DNA of 64,000 nt. Origin: Capsicum annuum. Its lineage: Eukaryota > Streptophyta > Magnoliopsida > Solanales > Solanaceae. The position numbers and the translations under genes are program-made. Under the pieces are notes generated by a model. It made no database searches, was not told the origin of the DNA, and saw only the letters and a program-made list of their open reading frames with translations. The stretch covers positions 41,397,815 through 41,461,814 of the forward strand of contig NC_061121.1 of NCBI RefSeq assembly GCF_002878395.1, read 5' to 3'. Positions 1 through 12,453 of the stretch are shown here, piece after piece (within the stretch, counting starts at the first letter, position 1; each line of letters starts with the position of its first letter).

Positions 1-567
1 TCATACATCCTGCTTATTTCTTATAAATATTTATGATGATGATGTTTATACAACTGCATACACCCTCATATACTCGGTTCCTTTCCATGGTACTGACCCA
101 CATCTTCAGATGTGGGCTGTATTTTCTCGGAATTTCGGTTCAGGTGCTCAGTCCCAAGTTCGACAGTGATTCTTCGGGCACGCTATTCTACATCCTCTAT
201 TGTGGTGAGTCCTCATGTTCCGAGGATGTGATGTATGATGTTGTTTTCATAGAATTGTTTACATTTGATAACTGAGTATGAGTCAGTTGGGGCATGTCTC
301 AATGGCTCGCTGGTTTTATTGATTTTCTTAGAGGCTTGTCAGACTAGTATAGATGTTGGGAGTTGACTAATAAGTCGTATTTTGTTATCTTTCTGAAATT
401 CTTTTATTCTTGGGTGATGATTACTCTATTGATATTTGAGGGTTATTTATGGAAACCCTATTGATTTGTGTTGAACTGAATGAAAATGGCTCAAAGGGTT
501 AGCTTGGGGATACTCGTAGCCTCAAGCACCATGTGACGCTCTGGGACCCATTTTCTGGGGCGTTACA
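1..567 (+). mobile_element. 3' part of an LTR (Ty3/gypsy-like), truncated by the window edge
   Basis: The segment has no credible coding capacity. It ends in a run (about 520-567) saying 'caagcaccatgtgacgctctggg ... ggcgttaca', which resembles the end of the complete LTRs at 43470-43503 and 47930-47974 (caag-acc-atgtgac ... gtta-ca). That shared ending and the terminal TTACA suggest the 3' end of a gypsy-type LTR on the plus strand. The 5' end lies outside the window, so neither length nor target duplication can be judged. The short ORF at 33-275 inside it looks accidental. Confidence 0.45.
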
Positions 568-737
568 TATCTGTACCAACGTGGTACCTGATCCAACATA
601 TATATATTCATACCGGCGTGGTACCCGATCCAACATATACATATCCGTACCGGTGTGGTACCCGATCCAACATATACATATCTATACCGGCGTGGTACCT
701 AATTCAACATATAATATCCATACCGGCATGGTACCCG

Positions 738-788
<51 letters not shown>

Positions 789-966
789 TGGCGTGGTACC
801 CAATACAACGTATAATATCCATACCGGCGTGGTACCCGATCTAATATATATATATATTCATACCGGTGTGGTATCTGATCCAACATATACATATCCGTAC
901 TAGCGTGGTACCCGATCCGACATATATACATATTTATACCGGCGTGGTACCCGATCCAACATAAAA
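568..966. repeat. Tandem repeat, ten units of about 36-40 bp around a GGTACC core
   Basis: Ten diverged units can be read by eye, each of the form 'taccggcgtggtacccgatccaac' followed by an AT-rich arm such as 'atatacatatcc'. One unit has expanded its arm into a long (TA)n run (about 742-787). The array starts directly at the LTR end at 567. Overlapping ORFs on both strands are by-products of the repeat. Confidence 0.85.
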
Positions 967-2394
967 AAGTATTATCAACATTAAACTTACACAACCTCAC
1001 AACATACAATATAATGTACTAAGTTAACAAGTACACTTAAAGTCATAAGACAACTCTATCAAGTAAATTTTCAATAATAATTTATACACGCATTAACAAG
1101 TCAAACATCAACAATTTCAAGAATGTCCAAATACCAATCGACAAGTATCCAATTTAGGAGCATACACACAATTAAATCGATTCTAAACTCCAATTAAACC
1201 ATAACCTACCTCAATCAAAAATCCAAAAGCAAGCTACTTTGCAAAGGTCTTACCCTTCCATAAAACTTTCGAATATTTTAAATATGTTCAAATATATAAT
1301 TTACATAAGAGTACGAATTTAATGAGACACTTTTATAACCTCTTACTTTAAAAATCCTAATCTTAAACCTCAATTTCTTTATCCTGAAATATGGAGCAAT
1401 TAAAGAAAATTAAATAAAAAAAATAAACTGTAATTAGCCGTCTTCAATTTACATGAACTAAATAGTACCTATTAACATATTGATACCAATCATTGGCATG
1501 GCTTTTCCATTATTCTTTTTTTTGCCTATCTAATTATATTTCATTGCACATGTGAGCAACTACTAGCATAAACTATTGATTTAATAGAATATATGAAGGA
1601 ACTAAACTTACCTTTTCTAAAGAAACTAACTAAATTTTCTACACACTACTGCCGCATTGGTAATTGAACTCCAGTCATTAACTCATACGTTTTGTCCTTA
1701 TTAAGAATCATTTTTCTAGCAATAAGCTAACAGAAAAACCACCAAAATCATACAATATCAATTGTTATAAGCATTATCTTTTAATAGTACTACTACCTTT
1801 GACATTGGAAATCAGTTTACTCCGTAGCTTCCTATTAATATATTAACAACAAGAATGTTCCAACATCCTAACCTAAAGATTTATTGAAACTCTTCTTTGC
1901 TCAAATCCGTTCAACCTCAATTCAGTTAATGTTGTATTCCTTTGTTCAGCCGCCACTATTGTTTTACACTTTTTGGTGCTACTATTATTATTATATAGGA
2001 TAAATCCTTCCCACTTAAATTTATTTTAGTACTAGCCTCATAAGTAATTAAATTGTGATTTTGACCCATTAAATCAGTAATTATACTAACTAGATAAAAT
2101 TTTCAAAACATCTAACAAATCCTCAAATTTATATAGAACCTTTAGGAGATAAACCAAATATGTACATTGACAAAAAATTATATTTTGTACCTATTGAAAA
2201 TATTATGACACTAATCTGAGGTCGTCTCGATCAAAGATTGACCATTATTGGGTTTAACTTTCTCAACTCAATAACCTCGTTAATAACTTAAATTACTTTT
2301 GTCTAACTTAAAAATTGATATTACTCATCACAGTAAGTCATAAATCAAGTATACAAACTATGGAGAGTATTAAAATAGAGAAGATGAGAAAATT
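967..2394. other. AT-rich intergenic stretch without recognisable gene
   Basis: No ORF of note, no conserved protein motif and no clear terminal repeats were seen. It is probably old repeat-derived sequence between the tandem array and the copia remnant. Confidence 0.5.
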
Positions 2395-2538
2395 TCACAA
2401 ACGACCGGGAGGGTCGTTACAACAGTAGTGTTCCAAACATCGGGATCTTGACTCAAAAATGGTGAAACGGCTGTTGGAGCTTCTTCGATAATTAAATATT
2501 GAAAATAAGGTGGAAATACTCCTCAAGTTTCTACCAAC

Positions 2539-5500
2539 ATGAGGCTTGCAGGTAAAACTATGTTTTTCAGTTCTTATGTACATCTAGTAAACGTTGACAA
2601 TAATTTTTGGATATTAGATAGTGGGGCTATTCAACATATGACTCACAATAAAGTAATTCTTTCAATTTTTAAGGTCTTACCTAGAGCACTCATGGTGAAT
2701 CTTCCTAATCATACAGAGTAAGGATAACTCATTCAGAAACATTCTATGCATTACCTAATTTTGACTTACACAATATTTTATATATACTTTCTTTCAAGTA
2801 CAATCTCTTGTATATACAGAAATTGTGTAAACAACTCAAAAATTATGTGTTATTCACTCTTACTTCTTGTTTAATATTTCAGGGCCCTTCTCTAAAAAGC
2901 TCATTGAAAATTGGTAGAGAAATAAAGGACTCTACATACTCAAATCAAGCCAGCCGGATATTTTTTTTCAAATGTTCAAGTTAATAAAATCTCAAGTCCT
3001 AGTTTATGTCTTAATTCAGTTTCTTTTAATAGAATTTTTAGTTCTAATTTAGTTTCTCATTCATATTTTACCTTGTTAGATTTCAAAGTAAAAGAAAAAT
3101 TGTGGAATTACAGGTAGGGGCATATGTCTTTGAATAATATGAAAAACATTCCTTTTCATTCAATTTCTTCTTGTCAAAATTTTGACACTCCATGTGTGAT
3201 TTTTCCTATGGCAAAACAAGTCAAACTACCTTTTTCAATAAGTAACATCTCAACAAAAAGTATTTTTGAGTTAATACATATTGACACTTAGCTATCATAT
3301 AAAGAACCAACACATGATGGGTACAAATTCTTTCTTATCAGTGTAGATGATTTTAGTAGAGGAACATGGAATTTCCTATTAAGCAATAATTCAAATGCTT
3401 TCACAGTTCTCAAATCCTTCTTAACTATTAAGGAAAGACACTTTCAAACCAAAGTCAAAATAGGAAGATCTGACAATGCTCTTGAGTTAGGAAGTAGCAC
3501 AACATAGTCAAAATATTTTATTTCTAAAGGAATTCAACATTAAAACCTCATGTATGTCTACTCCACAGCAAGATAGTGTAGTTAAAAAAAAACATAGACA
3601 TTTGCTAGAAATATCTAGGGCTCTTTTGTACTAGTCACATCTACTCATTCAATACAGGGGTGAATAGCTTTTTGGCTATACCTTATCTAATCAATAAATT
3701 TTCTTCAAAAGTTCTTAATAATAAAACACCCTTTGATGTCCTTTTCAAGACCACACCTAACTATTTTAATATTAAATATTTTGAATGTCGATGTTTTGTT
3801 TTCACTTTATCCTCTCAAAGGTCTAAATTGGCACCAAGGGCCACCAAATGCGCCTTTTTGAGATATCCACATGGAAAGAAAGGTTACAAATTTTTGATTA
3901 TTGATACTAGAACAATTATCATTAAGGTTACAAAGTTTTGATTATTGATACTAGAACAATTATCATTTTCAGAGATGTTGTGTTTCATGAAAATATATTT
4001 TCTTTTGCTTCTTCTAAAGCTAATGATTCCTACTTTTCAATTTATACATCATCTCAACTACTGATTCTGATAATAATATTGACACTACTCAAAGCATCCC
4101 ATATCCCTCATGTATCACTTCTACTTTGCCTTTTGCATTCACCATTCTATACTAGGTACAACTTTTTGTTTCTCCTACTGCCATGAACCAGGAACAACAT
4201 CATGTTCTTTCTACTGTCATTGATCAGGTACATCCTTCTGTTTTTTCTACAAATAATATTTCCTTACTTAGGATATCAACTCAGAAACATAAAATTTCTA
4301 GTCATCCAGAAGACTATATTTGCAATTTTGTGCACCTGGCTAATGTTAGCTCTTCCTGTTTCTCATCTCATGTCTCCCCAATCTCTCTTTATATCAAAAA
4401 TCTATCATTCAACAATCAATATATGTTGAATTATTTGTCTAATATTAAAGAACATATCAATTATAATCAAGTTGTGTTGCTTAAGGGTTGAAAAAAAGCT
4501 ATGGACAAAGAGCTTCAGGCTCTTGAGTGGAACAACGCTTGGGACATCATCCAGCTAACCCTTGGTAAAAATTCTTTACCTTATAAGTGGGTTTACAAAG
4601 TAAAACAACATAGTGATGGCAGCATTGAAAGGTTAAAAATTAGGTTAGTATCATAGGAGACATTCAAAAGGAAGGTATTAATTTTAATGAGACTTTTTCT
4701 TCAGTTGTCAAAATAACTTCAATCCGATATCTTCTAGATAAATCTGTCAAAAGAGGTTAGGTTCTCTATCAATCGAATATTAATAATGCATTTTTACATA
4801 GAAATCTCCATGAGAAAGTCTACATGAAGTTCCTAGATGGGACAGTTCCACAATCACATTATATGTTTGTAAGCTTAAGAAGTCTATATATGGACTTCGT
4901 CAGGCCTCTAGGCAATGGTACTCAAGACTCACGACTGCCATTAATTTTCAAAGGTTTCACTCATTCCCTTATTGATTATTCTCTATTTTTCAAGAAATCT
5001 AACTCCTCTATTTTAATAGTAGCAGTATATGTCAATGACATTATTTTGTTAAGTAATGATAATGCAAAGTTGTACACATTGAAGATATTTCTACATGAAG
5101 AGTTTAAAATCAATAATTTGAGAGATTTACATTTTTCTTAGGCATGGAGGTATTGAGGGAACCTCATGGTATCAGACTTTCACAATGAAAGTTAACAATT
5201 GATTTCCTAAATGAATTCAATGTCACACATATGTCACCTATTTCATCTCCTCTTGATCTTACAGTCAAGATAAGTTTAAATGATGGGGATGTTATTCCTA
5301 ATCTTACTGTATATATGGATATTTTCTTGGTAAGTTTAATTACCTTACTCACACAAGGCCGGATCTTGCCTTCATTGTTCAGTATCTTAGCCAATTTATA
5401 CAAGATCCCCATCTACCTCATCTCACTTTCACATTACGTGTTCTTCGTTACTTAACGAAGAAATCAGGTTTGGACCTTTTTCTCAATGCCTCTTCCTCCT

Positions 5501-5966
5501 TTCAGTTGCTTGCTTTTTGTGACTCGGATTAGAGAACATGTACAAATTTAAGAAAATTCGTTAGCAAATTTTATATACCACTTGAGGGTTCTCTAATCTC
5601 TTAGAAGTCAAAGAATCAAATCTTTATTTCTCTTAGCTCCACAGAGGCTGAGGTGTGTAATTGCCGAGCTCACGTGGTTGGTTCGTCTCTTTCAAGATAT
5701 TTTTATTATAATATCATTACTTGTACCTCTCCATTAAGATAGTCAGGAAGCAATACATATTGCTAAGAATTCCGTGTTTCAAGAGAACAAAGCATGTTGA
5801 GATTAACTATTATTTCGTTCGATACAAGTTTTTGGATAGACTTATTTCTCTTTCATTTGTTCCATCTTTCTCTCAATTATCTGATCTATTCACAAAATCA
5901 CTTACCAGTCCTCTTCATCATGATTTTTTAGGCAAGTTAGGTGTCTGTTCATTCCCTCCAACTTAA
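2539..5966 (+). pseudogene. Decayed Ty1/copia pol polyprotein (protease, integrase, reverse transcriptase, RNase H)
   Basis: Fragments appear in the copia order in several frames. There is a protease-like piece with LDSGA followed by HMT (2620-2645), and an integrase core with IHIDT and a DDFSRG motif (about 3270-3500). Integrase C-terminal sequence follows, containing NKTPFDVLF and a KKGYKF end (3660-3900). Reverse transcriptase is seen from a W-x-x-A motif through YVNDIILL (about 4498-5140); in functional copia enzymes this last block is YVDDIIL, so the key Asp has become Asn. RNase H gives a DLFTKSL/LGKLGV end (5880-5950). Many stops and frameshifts interrupt every domain, so the element is dead. 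A retroelement of this kind would copy itself through an RNA intermediate. The N-terminal gag part is not clearly visible. Confidence 0.85.
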
Positions 5967-5971
5967 GGGGG

Positions 5972-6360
5972 TGTTAAGATAATAATGTAATTTATTCATT
6001 GTACCGGGTTGATTCACCTGTTTCATTTGATTGTTATACTATCTTTGTCTACTACAGTGCATGCCTTGTGTTAGCCTCAACACATTAGTTTCATCCTGTA
6101 TTCAGAAAATTTTTGTACATATTATTTATTTCCTTTTGTATACCCTACGTAAATCTTTTGTGTATTCTTGTTTAGGCTAGTATTCTACCTTATTTAGGAG
6201 TGTATTCTTTTTTATTATCCTTTTACTTATTTAGGAGTATTTTGGTGTTTAGGTTTGATTTTTTTATTTTTCTTTCATTTTTGTATATATAACTAGCACA
6301 TTATGCAAAGTTATCACTCAATAAAGAAAAGGAGAAGAAATTTTGTAGCAATTTTTTTTG
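5972..6360 (+). mobile_element. 3' LTR of the decayed copia element
   Basis: A polypurine tract (aagggggt, about 5964-5971) directly after the RNase H end is followed by TGTTAAGAT, the usual junction of a copia 3' LTR. The segment carries an AATAAA signal near 6321. The 3' boundary is approximate and no matching 5' LTR was recognised upstream, so the element looks 5'-truncated. Confidence 0.6.
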
Positions 6361-6974
6361 TCTTTCTTTTCCACAATTCTTTTAATTACTTTCAATTCTT
6401 ATAGAAGCCCACCCCTTTTCTTTTTAACATTAAGTATTTTTCCTCTTTAATGGGCCTTATGTGGTGCAAACCGAGGATTAGTGTAGAAATAGTTGATTTT
6501 GAGACCACCATTTAAGTTACAGATGAAATTTAAAAAAAATTATAGGTTTAGCTATTTTTTTATTTCATTTTATAATACGAATTTCTCAATTTAGGCTCAG
6601 GAAAAATATCCAAATTTCAAAATTTTGCATTTGCTTGTGCAAAGCACAGTTTAGACATTTTTATATTTGTAGTTTGTCAAACTCTTATTTCTGGATTTCA
6701 TTAATTTATCTATTTTCTTTCGCACATGATAACATGTTTTATTTTCTTTCACTATACCTTATCCATGGTACTTCAATTTGATTTATTCTTTTTCAATCCC
6801 ATAATAATTTAATTTATTCATTTCGCTTCACTCACGATACATAATCATTCATTTGAAGTTTGTACACGAGATTCATATAATTGGCAATTTGTACACAAAA
6901 TTTAAAACATTAACTACAGGTTGCATGACAACGCCTCAAAAGGCTAACACCTTGGAAGGATTCTGAGCAGAGAA
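6361..6974. other. AT-rich spacer between two retroelements
   Basis: No ORF or motif of note. The last 60 bases probably belong to the untranslated leader of the next gag reading frame, but no LTR or primer-binding site was found. Confidence 0.4.
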
Positions 6975-8790
6975 ATGGCAGTTTCTTCAAGCTTAGAAGA
7001 AGGCCAGACTACCACCAGACCTCTAAGTTTTAATGGTAAATATTATGGATGGTGAAAGACAAGGATGAATGACTTCATCATGGCTGAAGATTGTGAGATT
7101 TGTGATGTTATAGAGGATGGTCCTTTTGTCCCCGCTAGATAAGTAAAATTTGGTGATATGATCGCACAAGTCCCTAAAACCAAGAAGGAGTTTGAAGGCA
7201 TAGATAAAAAGAAGCTAGAAAAGAATTACAAGACCAAGAAGATTCTTGTTTGTGGAATTGGTCTGGATGAGTACAATAGGATCTCTGCCTTTCTAACTAT
7301 CAAGGAAAACTGGGATTGTCTTCAGACAACCCATGAAGGAACTACTTAGTTTAAGTGGTCTATATTCACCATGCAGGAGGATGAATTCATTCAGAAGTTG
7401 CACACCAGGTTCACTGCAATAACCAATGAGTTGTATTGTCTTGGACAAATCATTCTAACTCATAAGCAGGTTAGAAATTCTTTTAGCATATTACCCAAGA
7501 AGTGGAAGGGCAAAGTAGATGTCATTACTAAATCGCGGGATTTAAACAAGATAGCCATGGATGATCTTATAGGTTTTTAAATAAGATAGCCATGGATGAG
7601 CTTATAGGTAATCTCAATACCTATGAGATGCTAACAATTTTAAGATGCTAAAGGTTGAGCCTAAGATTGAGAAGAAATTGGTTCTCAAGGCTAAAAAAGA
7701 AATTACCGAATCTAACAAAGAAGGAACAACCTATATAGCCAAGAGGGTTCTCAAAGCTCTAAAAAGGTCAGGGGCTCTATCAAAGGGAAGAGATGCTAGC
7801 AGGAGCTCCAAGAAAGGTAAAAGAGACGACACTTGTCACAGGTGTGGCAAGTTTGTCTACTAAATAAAGGATTGTCCAATGCACCAAAAAAAATATAATG
7901 AAAATGGTAGGCAAACCATTGATAAAGAGAAAATGAAAGGTCAGTTTTAGAGAAGGTCCAATAAGAAAGGTGAAGCAGATAAGATTGTTAGCCAAGTACT
8001 GGCAGCCTGTTAGGGTAATTCTTTTAGCAACTCAGATAATTCAGAACAAGTAGATAATGCTTCTATGATGGTAATGGAAGATAAAGTCTCAGTCTTTGAC
8101 TCATCGATTGCTCTGATGGCTGATAGTGACAGTGAAGGTGATAATACTGTCACTTTGCTTGATATCAAAGACAACCTAAAGAATTAATATCTGAGTAAGT
8201 TGAGATCCATTATATCTGTACTGATTGACTCTCTAAATAATCTGGCCACAGATAAAGAAAATTTATAGGATGATGAGGAAAATTGTGAGGAAGAGGTAAT
8301 TGAGATGAGCACTAAAGTGGCTGAAGTTACAAATGAGAAGGAAAGATTAAAAAAAGAACTACTAATAATGAGGAAGAGATATTGAAACTGAGAGTACAAG
8401 TGACTGAGCAACAAGCCACTTGTGAGATCCTTACTGATGAAAACTGATCGATTGAAGAAAAAAGTGGATAAAGTCTCAAAATAGTATGTCAAGGGTATGG
8501 GTGAAGGAAGAGAAATTCAGTTTCAGTTGGAAAAAAAGATGACAATTGTCAAGGTTGATTTGTCTACCTCAATTGATAGAAATTTAATTCTTGAGGAAGA
8601 ACTAACTAAGGTGGAGACTAAACTTGAGAAATCTTTCAAGTGGACTATCTATTCACAAGCCATGATTAATCCTCATAGCCAAAAGAATGATCCCAGTTCC
8701 TTAGTAAGACTTGTCAAGAGCAACAATGTTGTTTTATATATAAAATATGGAGAGGAAGGCCACTCTAAAGACAGGTATTCTTCATAGAAT
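6975..8790 (+). pseudogene. Degenerate copia-type gag (UBN2/DUF4219-like) with zinc knuckle
   Basis: An ATG at 6975 opens a reading frame typical of plant copia gag: a short N-terminus, then 'RPLSFNGKYYGWW-KTRMNDFI' with one in-frame stop. A UBN2-like helical region follows (7158-7580; motifs ENWDCLQTTHEGT, EDEFIQKLHTRFTAITNEL, LPKKWKGKV). Downstream is a lysine-rich stretch and a single retroviral-type knuckle at about 7835-7880, read as C-x2-C ... C, with the expected His replaced by Tyr and a stop inside. The C-terminal part (8000-8790) encodes acidic, coiled-coil-rich sequence. In-frame stops and a 36-bp tandem duplication (7549-7607) show it is inactive. Gag would form the particle that packages element RNA. 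Confidence 0.75.
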
Positions 8791-9639
8791 ATAGCCTTGA
8801 AGGATATGAGAAGCTCCACAACACTCAAAAGGAGGAAGCAGAGACTGCCAAGCTAGATAAAGAAAAGGTTAATTTATCTTTTATCATCTTTCTAGGAATT
8901 CAGACTCAAATGGATTCCCAATGCTGACAAATGAGAAATGATAAAGGAAAGGGCAAGAAGGAGCAACAACTTAGCTAATCCTAATAGTTGCTCAGAGCAC
9001 ATTGAAGAATGCCTCTAGCTAAATGCTCTTGGTGGAGAATTTTCTCCTCAATAATTGGATAAAAGATAAGAAGATTAGTAAACTGATCGAGTAATAATCA
9101 AGGGATTTTTGGGATCCGCATGAATGCAGGAGACACTCATTACCCCCCACTCATGACTATGAATTGGTAGTCAAGTATCTAGGTCGGATAATGTATTATG
9201 TCTCTAGCTCAATCTCATATCCTTGCAGATATACACCCATGACAAGTAGGAATAGATATGAACAGAGTAGTGAGTCAGCATAAGTCACAATCTTTAACAT
9301 CGTCTTTGGACCAGGTTCTTAATCAAGTTAGTATCATTTGCTACTCTCAAATAATGACTATTTTAAATGTTTAATAATTGTGCCACATCATTCTTCCGCT
9401 CTCTCAAAAGGCTGCCACTCACACTTTAAACCCAATGGACATATCCTCTAACCGAGCATTTCCCATTGATATTTCGTATCCTTCAATCCTGATCGTTTCC
9501 TTGTGCCATATATTAAGTTTAAAATCAAATAATATTTTTTCTCACCTTAAAACTCTCTCACCAAAAATCTCATCAGTTCCCTAATTGATCTACAACCCCA
9601 CTCCTTTCTTCCTTATCTGACTTTCCTACTTTAAGAGAA

Positions 9640-10620
9640 AGGTATTTGGCATTTATTTTAGCCATGAGGAAAATGATAGGAGAACTAAGACTTCCAACCT
9701 CAAGGACTAAGCGACCCAAATGGGAATCTTCCTCAAAAAGCAAAGACGGTGAGGTAAAATATATATTTGATAAAACAAGTGACTATATGGATAAGTCACT
9801 TGAGTCGAACTTTGTGAGATTCTTTATTGATACTAACTTGTATGAAAGAAGAACAGAGAATGTTTTTAGGAAAAAAAGAAAGGAGCTTTTGGTTATGAAA
9901 ACAAAATCAGTACCCTCGTCCATTGGTAAAAGGAAAAGATCACATCAAGGTGTTGTTAAGAAATTAAGCTTTGTCTTCTTCTTGTCTAGAGAGGTAAGAT
10001 TTGAGTTTCTTAAGAATCAAGAAGTTCTGGGCGGTAGAACTTTTGACCATATTGTGATTAATATAGTGGAAATGAGAGAATTGCTAGAGATGGTGAAATT
10101 TTAAAATTAGGAATACTTATTCACTTTTGGTGTGTCTCATGTGTATGAGGATGAAGTGAAGGTGTTTTATTATAACTTGGAAATCTCTGCTAATGGCTCA
10201 TATCTGACATTAAGGATAAATAGTATGCATATAGCACTGCATGAAGAGATACTCTAAAAACTCCTTGGTGTTTCAATTGTGGGAATCAAGTCCATTGAGT
10301 TAAAAAAGGGATCTCCTAAGTTTTTTAAACTTTACGGTGTTAAAGATGGCAACAATCAAACTCTCAGGTAAGATTTTGTATTATTGCTTGAACTTATGTA
10401 ATGGGCACTACTCCCTCGATCTGACAAGGAGACCAATCCTACAGGCATAGATCTATTTCTGATGGAGATATTGTTTAAGTACAAAAGGATTAACCTACCA
10501 TCCATTATTATGGAACATATGAACTCTGTCATCAATGCTAACACTAGAATTCATGGGCTACCCTATGTTCCTAGATAAATAGAGTGTTTGCTTACTTTAG
10601 TATTGACTATGGATAAGTAA
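9640..10620 (+). pseudogene. Plant-transposon-protein-like ORF inside the second copia element
   Basis: The open part (9646-10104, 152 residues) starts with a basic segment. It then continues through scattered stops to about 10620, with recognisable blocks such as VKVFYYNLEIS, LHEEIL-KLLGV and LPSIIMEHMNSVI. This resembles the putative plant transposon protein domain often predicted as an accessory ORF in Solanaceae retroelements. The identification is from memory of motif style, not from a search. Its role in such elements is unknown. It lies where pol would be expected, between gag and the 3' LTR. Confidence 0.5.
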
Positions 10621-11613
10621 AAGCTGACTCGGTGAAGGAAGTATTTGGTTTTTCTGCTCTTCAGAAAAATAAATGTGTGGCTGACCCCGTGGATAAGAAG
10701 AAACAACTGAAATAGGAGATAGAAACTCTAACTTCTTTGTTTGCTCTACGAGATGCTGAAATAGATATGTTGAAGGTTGCCCTTGTAAGACGAAAGTAAA
10801 GAAGGAACAATCTCGGGAAAGAAAGAGTGTGATGTAAATGATACCCTGCAGGAAAGAGTGGAGGAGTCAGAAACTATGTTCTTTTTTCCTAACGCTCTTT
10901 CCTGAATCAAGTCCTACCTGGTTCCCTTCTTCTTCCTTCCAGTTATCTCTACTAGTCTTGTTATTTTTTATTCTCATTCCCATTTTAGGATAGAACTGAT
11001 CCTGTCCAACTCATTTTTTCCTTACCCCTATTTTATTGTAATGAATTATTGGCATAGCTGTTTGAACATTTTATAGTCATTATTTTAGTAAGTGGTTTAT
11101 GGTACTATTTAATGTCTGGATGGATGACTTCTCTTTTTATGTTATCACTTCTTCTGTTTATAATTAATTCTCTCTTATTCATGTAAATTTTGCCTCAATG
11201 ACCATGGATTAACATGTATCGCTTATTATTTATTCCTGATTTACTGCTTAACCTTTTCAATTGTCAAAAGGGGGAAAACTAGTTTGTCTGCCTATGTAGA
11301 TATGTGTAGTATGTTGTGCAGAGATGTGTAGTATGTTGTATGTAGTCAGTGGTTTTGTTGTGCTAATAAATATAGGGGTTTTCTCATTTAGGGGGAACTT
11401 AAATGCTCATTGATAGGAGGAATAAGGTGGATGATGTTTGCATTCTTATAGGAATCAGTGATAGGGGGAATTGGTTGGGCAACTGGTCTGGTATGTACTC
11501 GTGTGGTTTATGTTGTGCTGCTGAAGGGTAGGTTGTGTTATGTAAAATTGACTAAAGATGTTGAGTATGCTGATCTGATTGTATAGGTTTGTCATCATCA
11601 AAAAGGAAAAAAT
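10621..11613 (+). other. Non-coding tail of the second copia-like element
   Basis: Only short decayed coding fragments up to about 10880, then AT-rich sequence with repeated 'aggggga' runs (11270, 11390, 11464). A polypurine-like tract (aaaaaggaaaaaat) ends at 11613, immediately before the LTR. Confidence 0.5.
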
Positions 11614-12453
11614 TGTTAAGTCCTTAGTTTTGATGATTGAAAAATTCATAACTTGGGACTTGTTCCCTGAAGCCCTTGTTATGATGACAAAGGCCTCCAC
11701 TTATTAGGGAACAGGTTGGTCTCACTGGTCACTGTCATAATCAACTTTTCAGCTGATACATAGTACAAAGGTTGGTGAAAAGTTGTTGCCACTTTTTTGC
11801 CTCAACCAATGAGATTGCTTCTAGGGTTTTCTTATGTCACAATACATAATGCTTATCTTCCACAACCAAAAAACCAACACTTCTGTATACTCATAATTAA
11901 AGATCTTTCTGAAGTGGAGCAGCGTTGCAATCAAAGGCTGAAACTGTAGAAGGAAACTTGTTGCTCATCGAGTTGATCTTTACTTCCTTGTTATAGTCGA
12001 GTCTTCGTAATTTTGTTCTTAAAAGTCTTGATCCGTTGCTTATGATTGTAGTAGGTGTTGTGGTGTACTCATCTCTTGTAATCATCTAGAATTAGGTGAT
12101 TATGTTAGGCTAGAGTTAGCTTGAGGAGTCCAACTAGAGGTAGTTTGAGGGTGGAAGCAGTAGAGTTATTGCTTGGTTTTCTTGTAATAGAGTTATTGCT
12201 AGGAAACAAAGGATTAGGAGGTTAATCCTTAGTGTCTGTATTCAAGGGGTTGCTTGAATATAATGGAACTTGAAATCCTGGAGGCAGGTCATGGTTTTTC
12301 TCCCTTGAGCAAGGAGTTTCCACATAAAATTCTGTGTCTTTACCTTTCTGTACTCCTGCACTTTATATGTTAATTATCTCCTAGTTCTTGTTGCGTGTGT
12401 GATTCTAGGAACAGTTTCTGGAGTGGAGGAGCAGCCTACCCCAAACCCTTCCA
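11614..12453 (+). mobile_element. Putative 3' LTR of the second copia-like element
   Basis: Begins TGTTAAGTCC directly after a polypurine tract and ends near 'cccttcca', giving the TG...CA ends expected of an LTR of about 840 bp. No matching 5' LTR lies within the window, so the boundaries rest on the TG/CA ends and the tract only. Confidence 0.5.

Noticed and set aside
533..1009. Three overlapping Tyr/Ile-rich ORFs on both strands
   Set aside because: They are translations of the GGTACC/TA tandem repeat.
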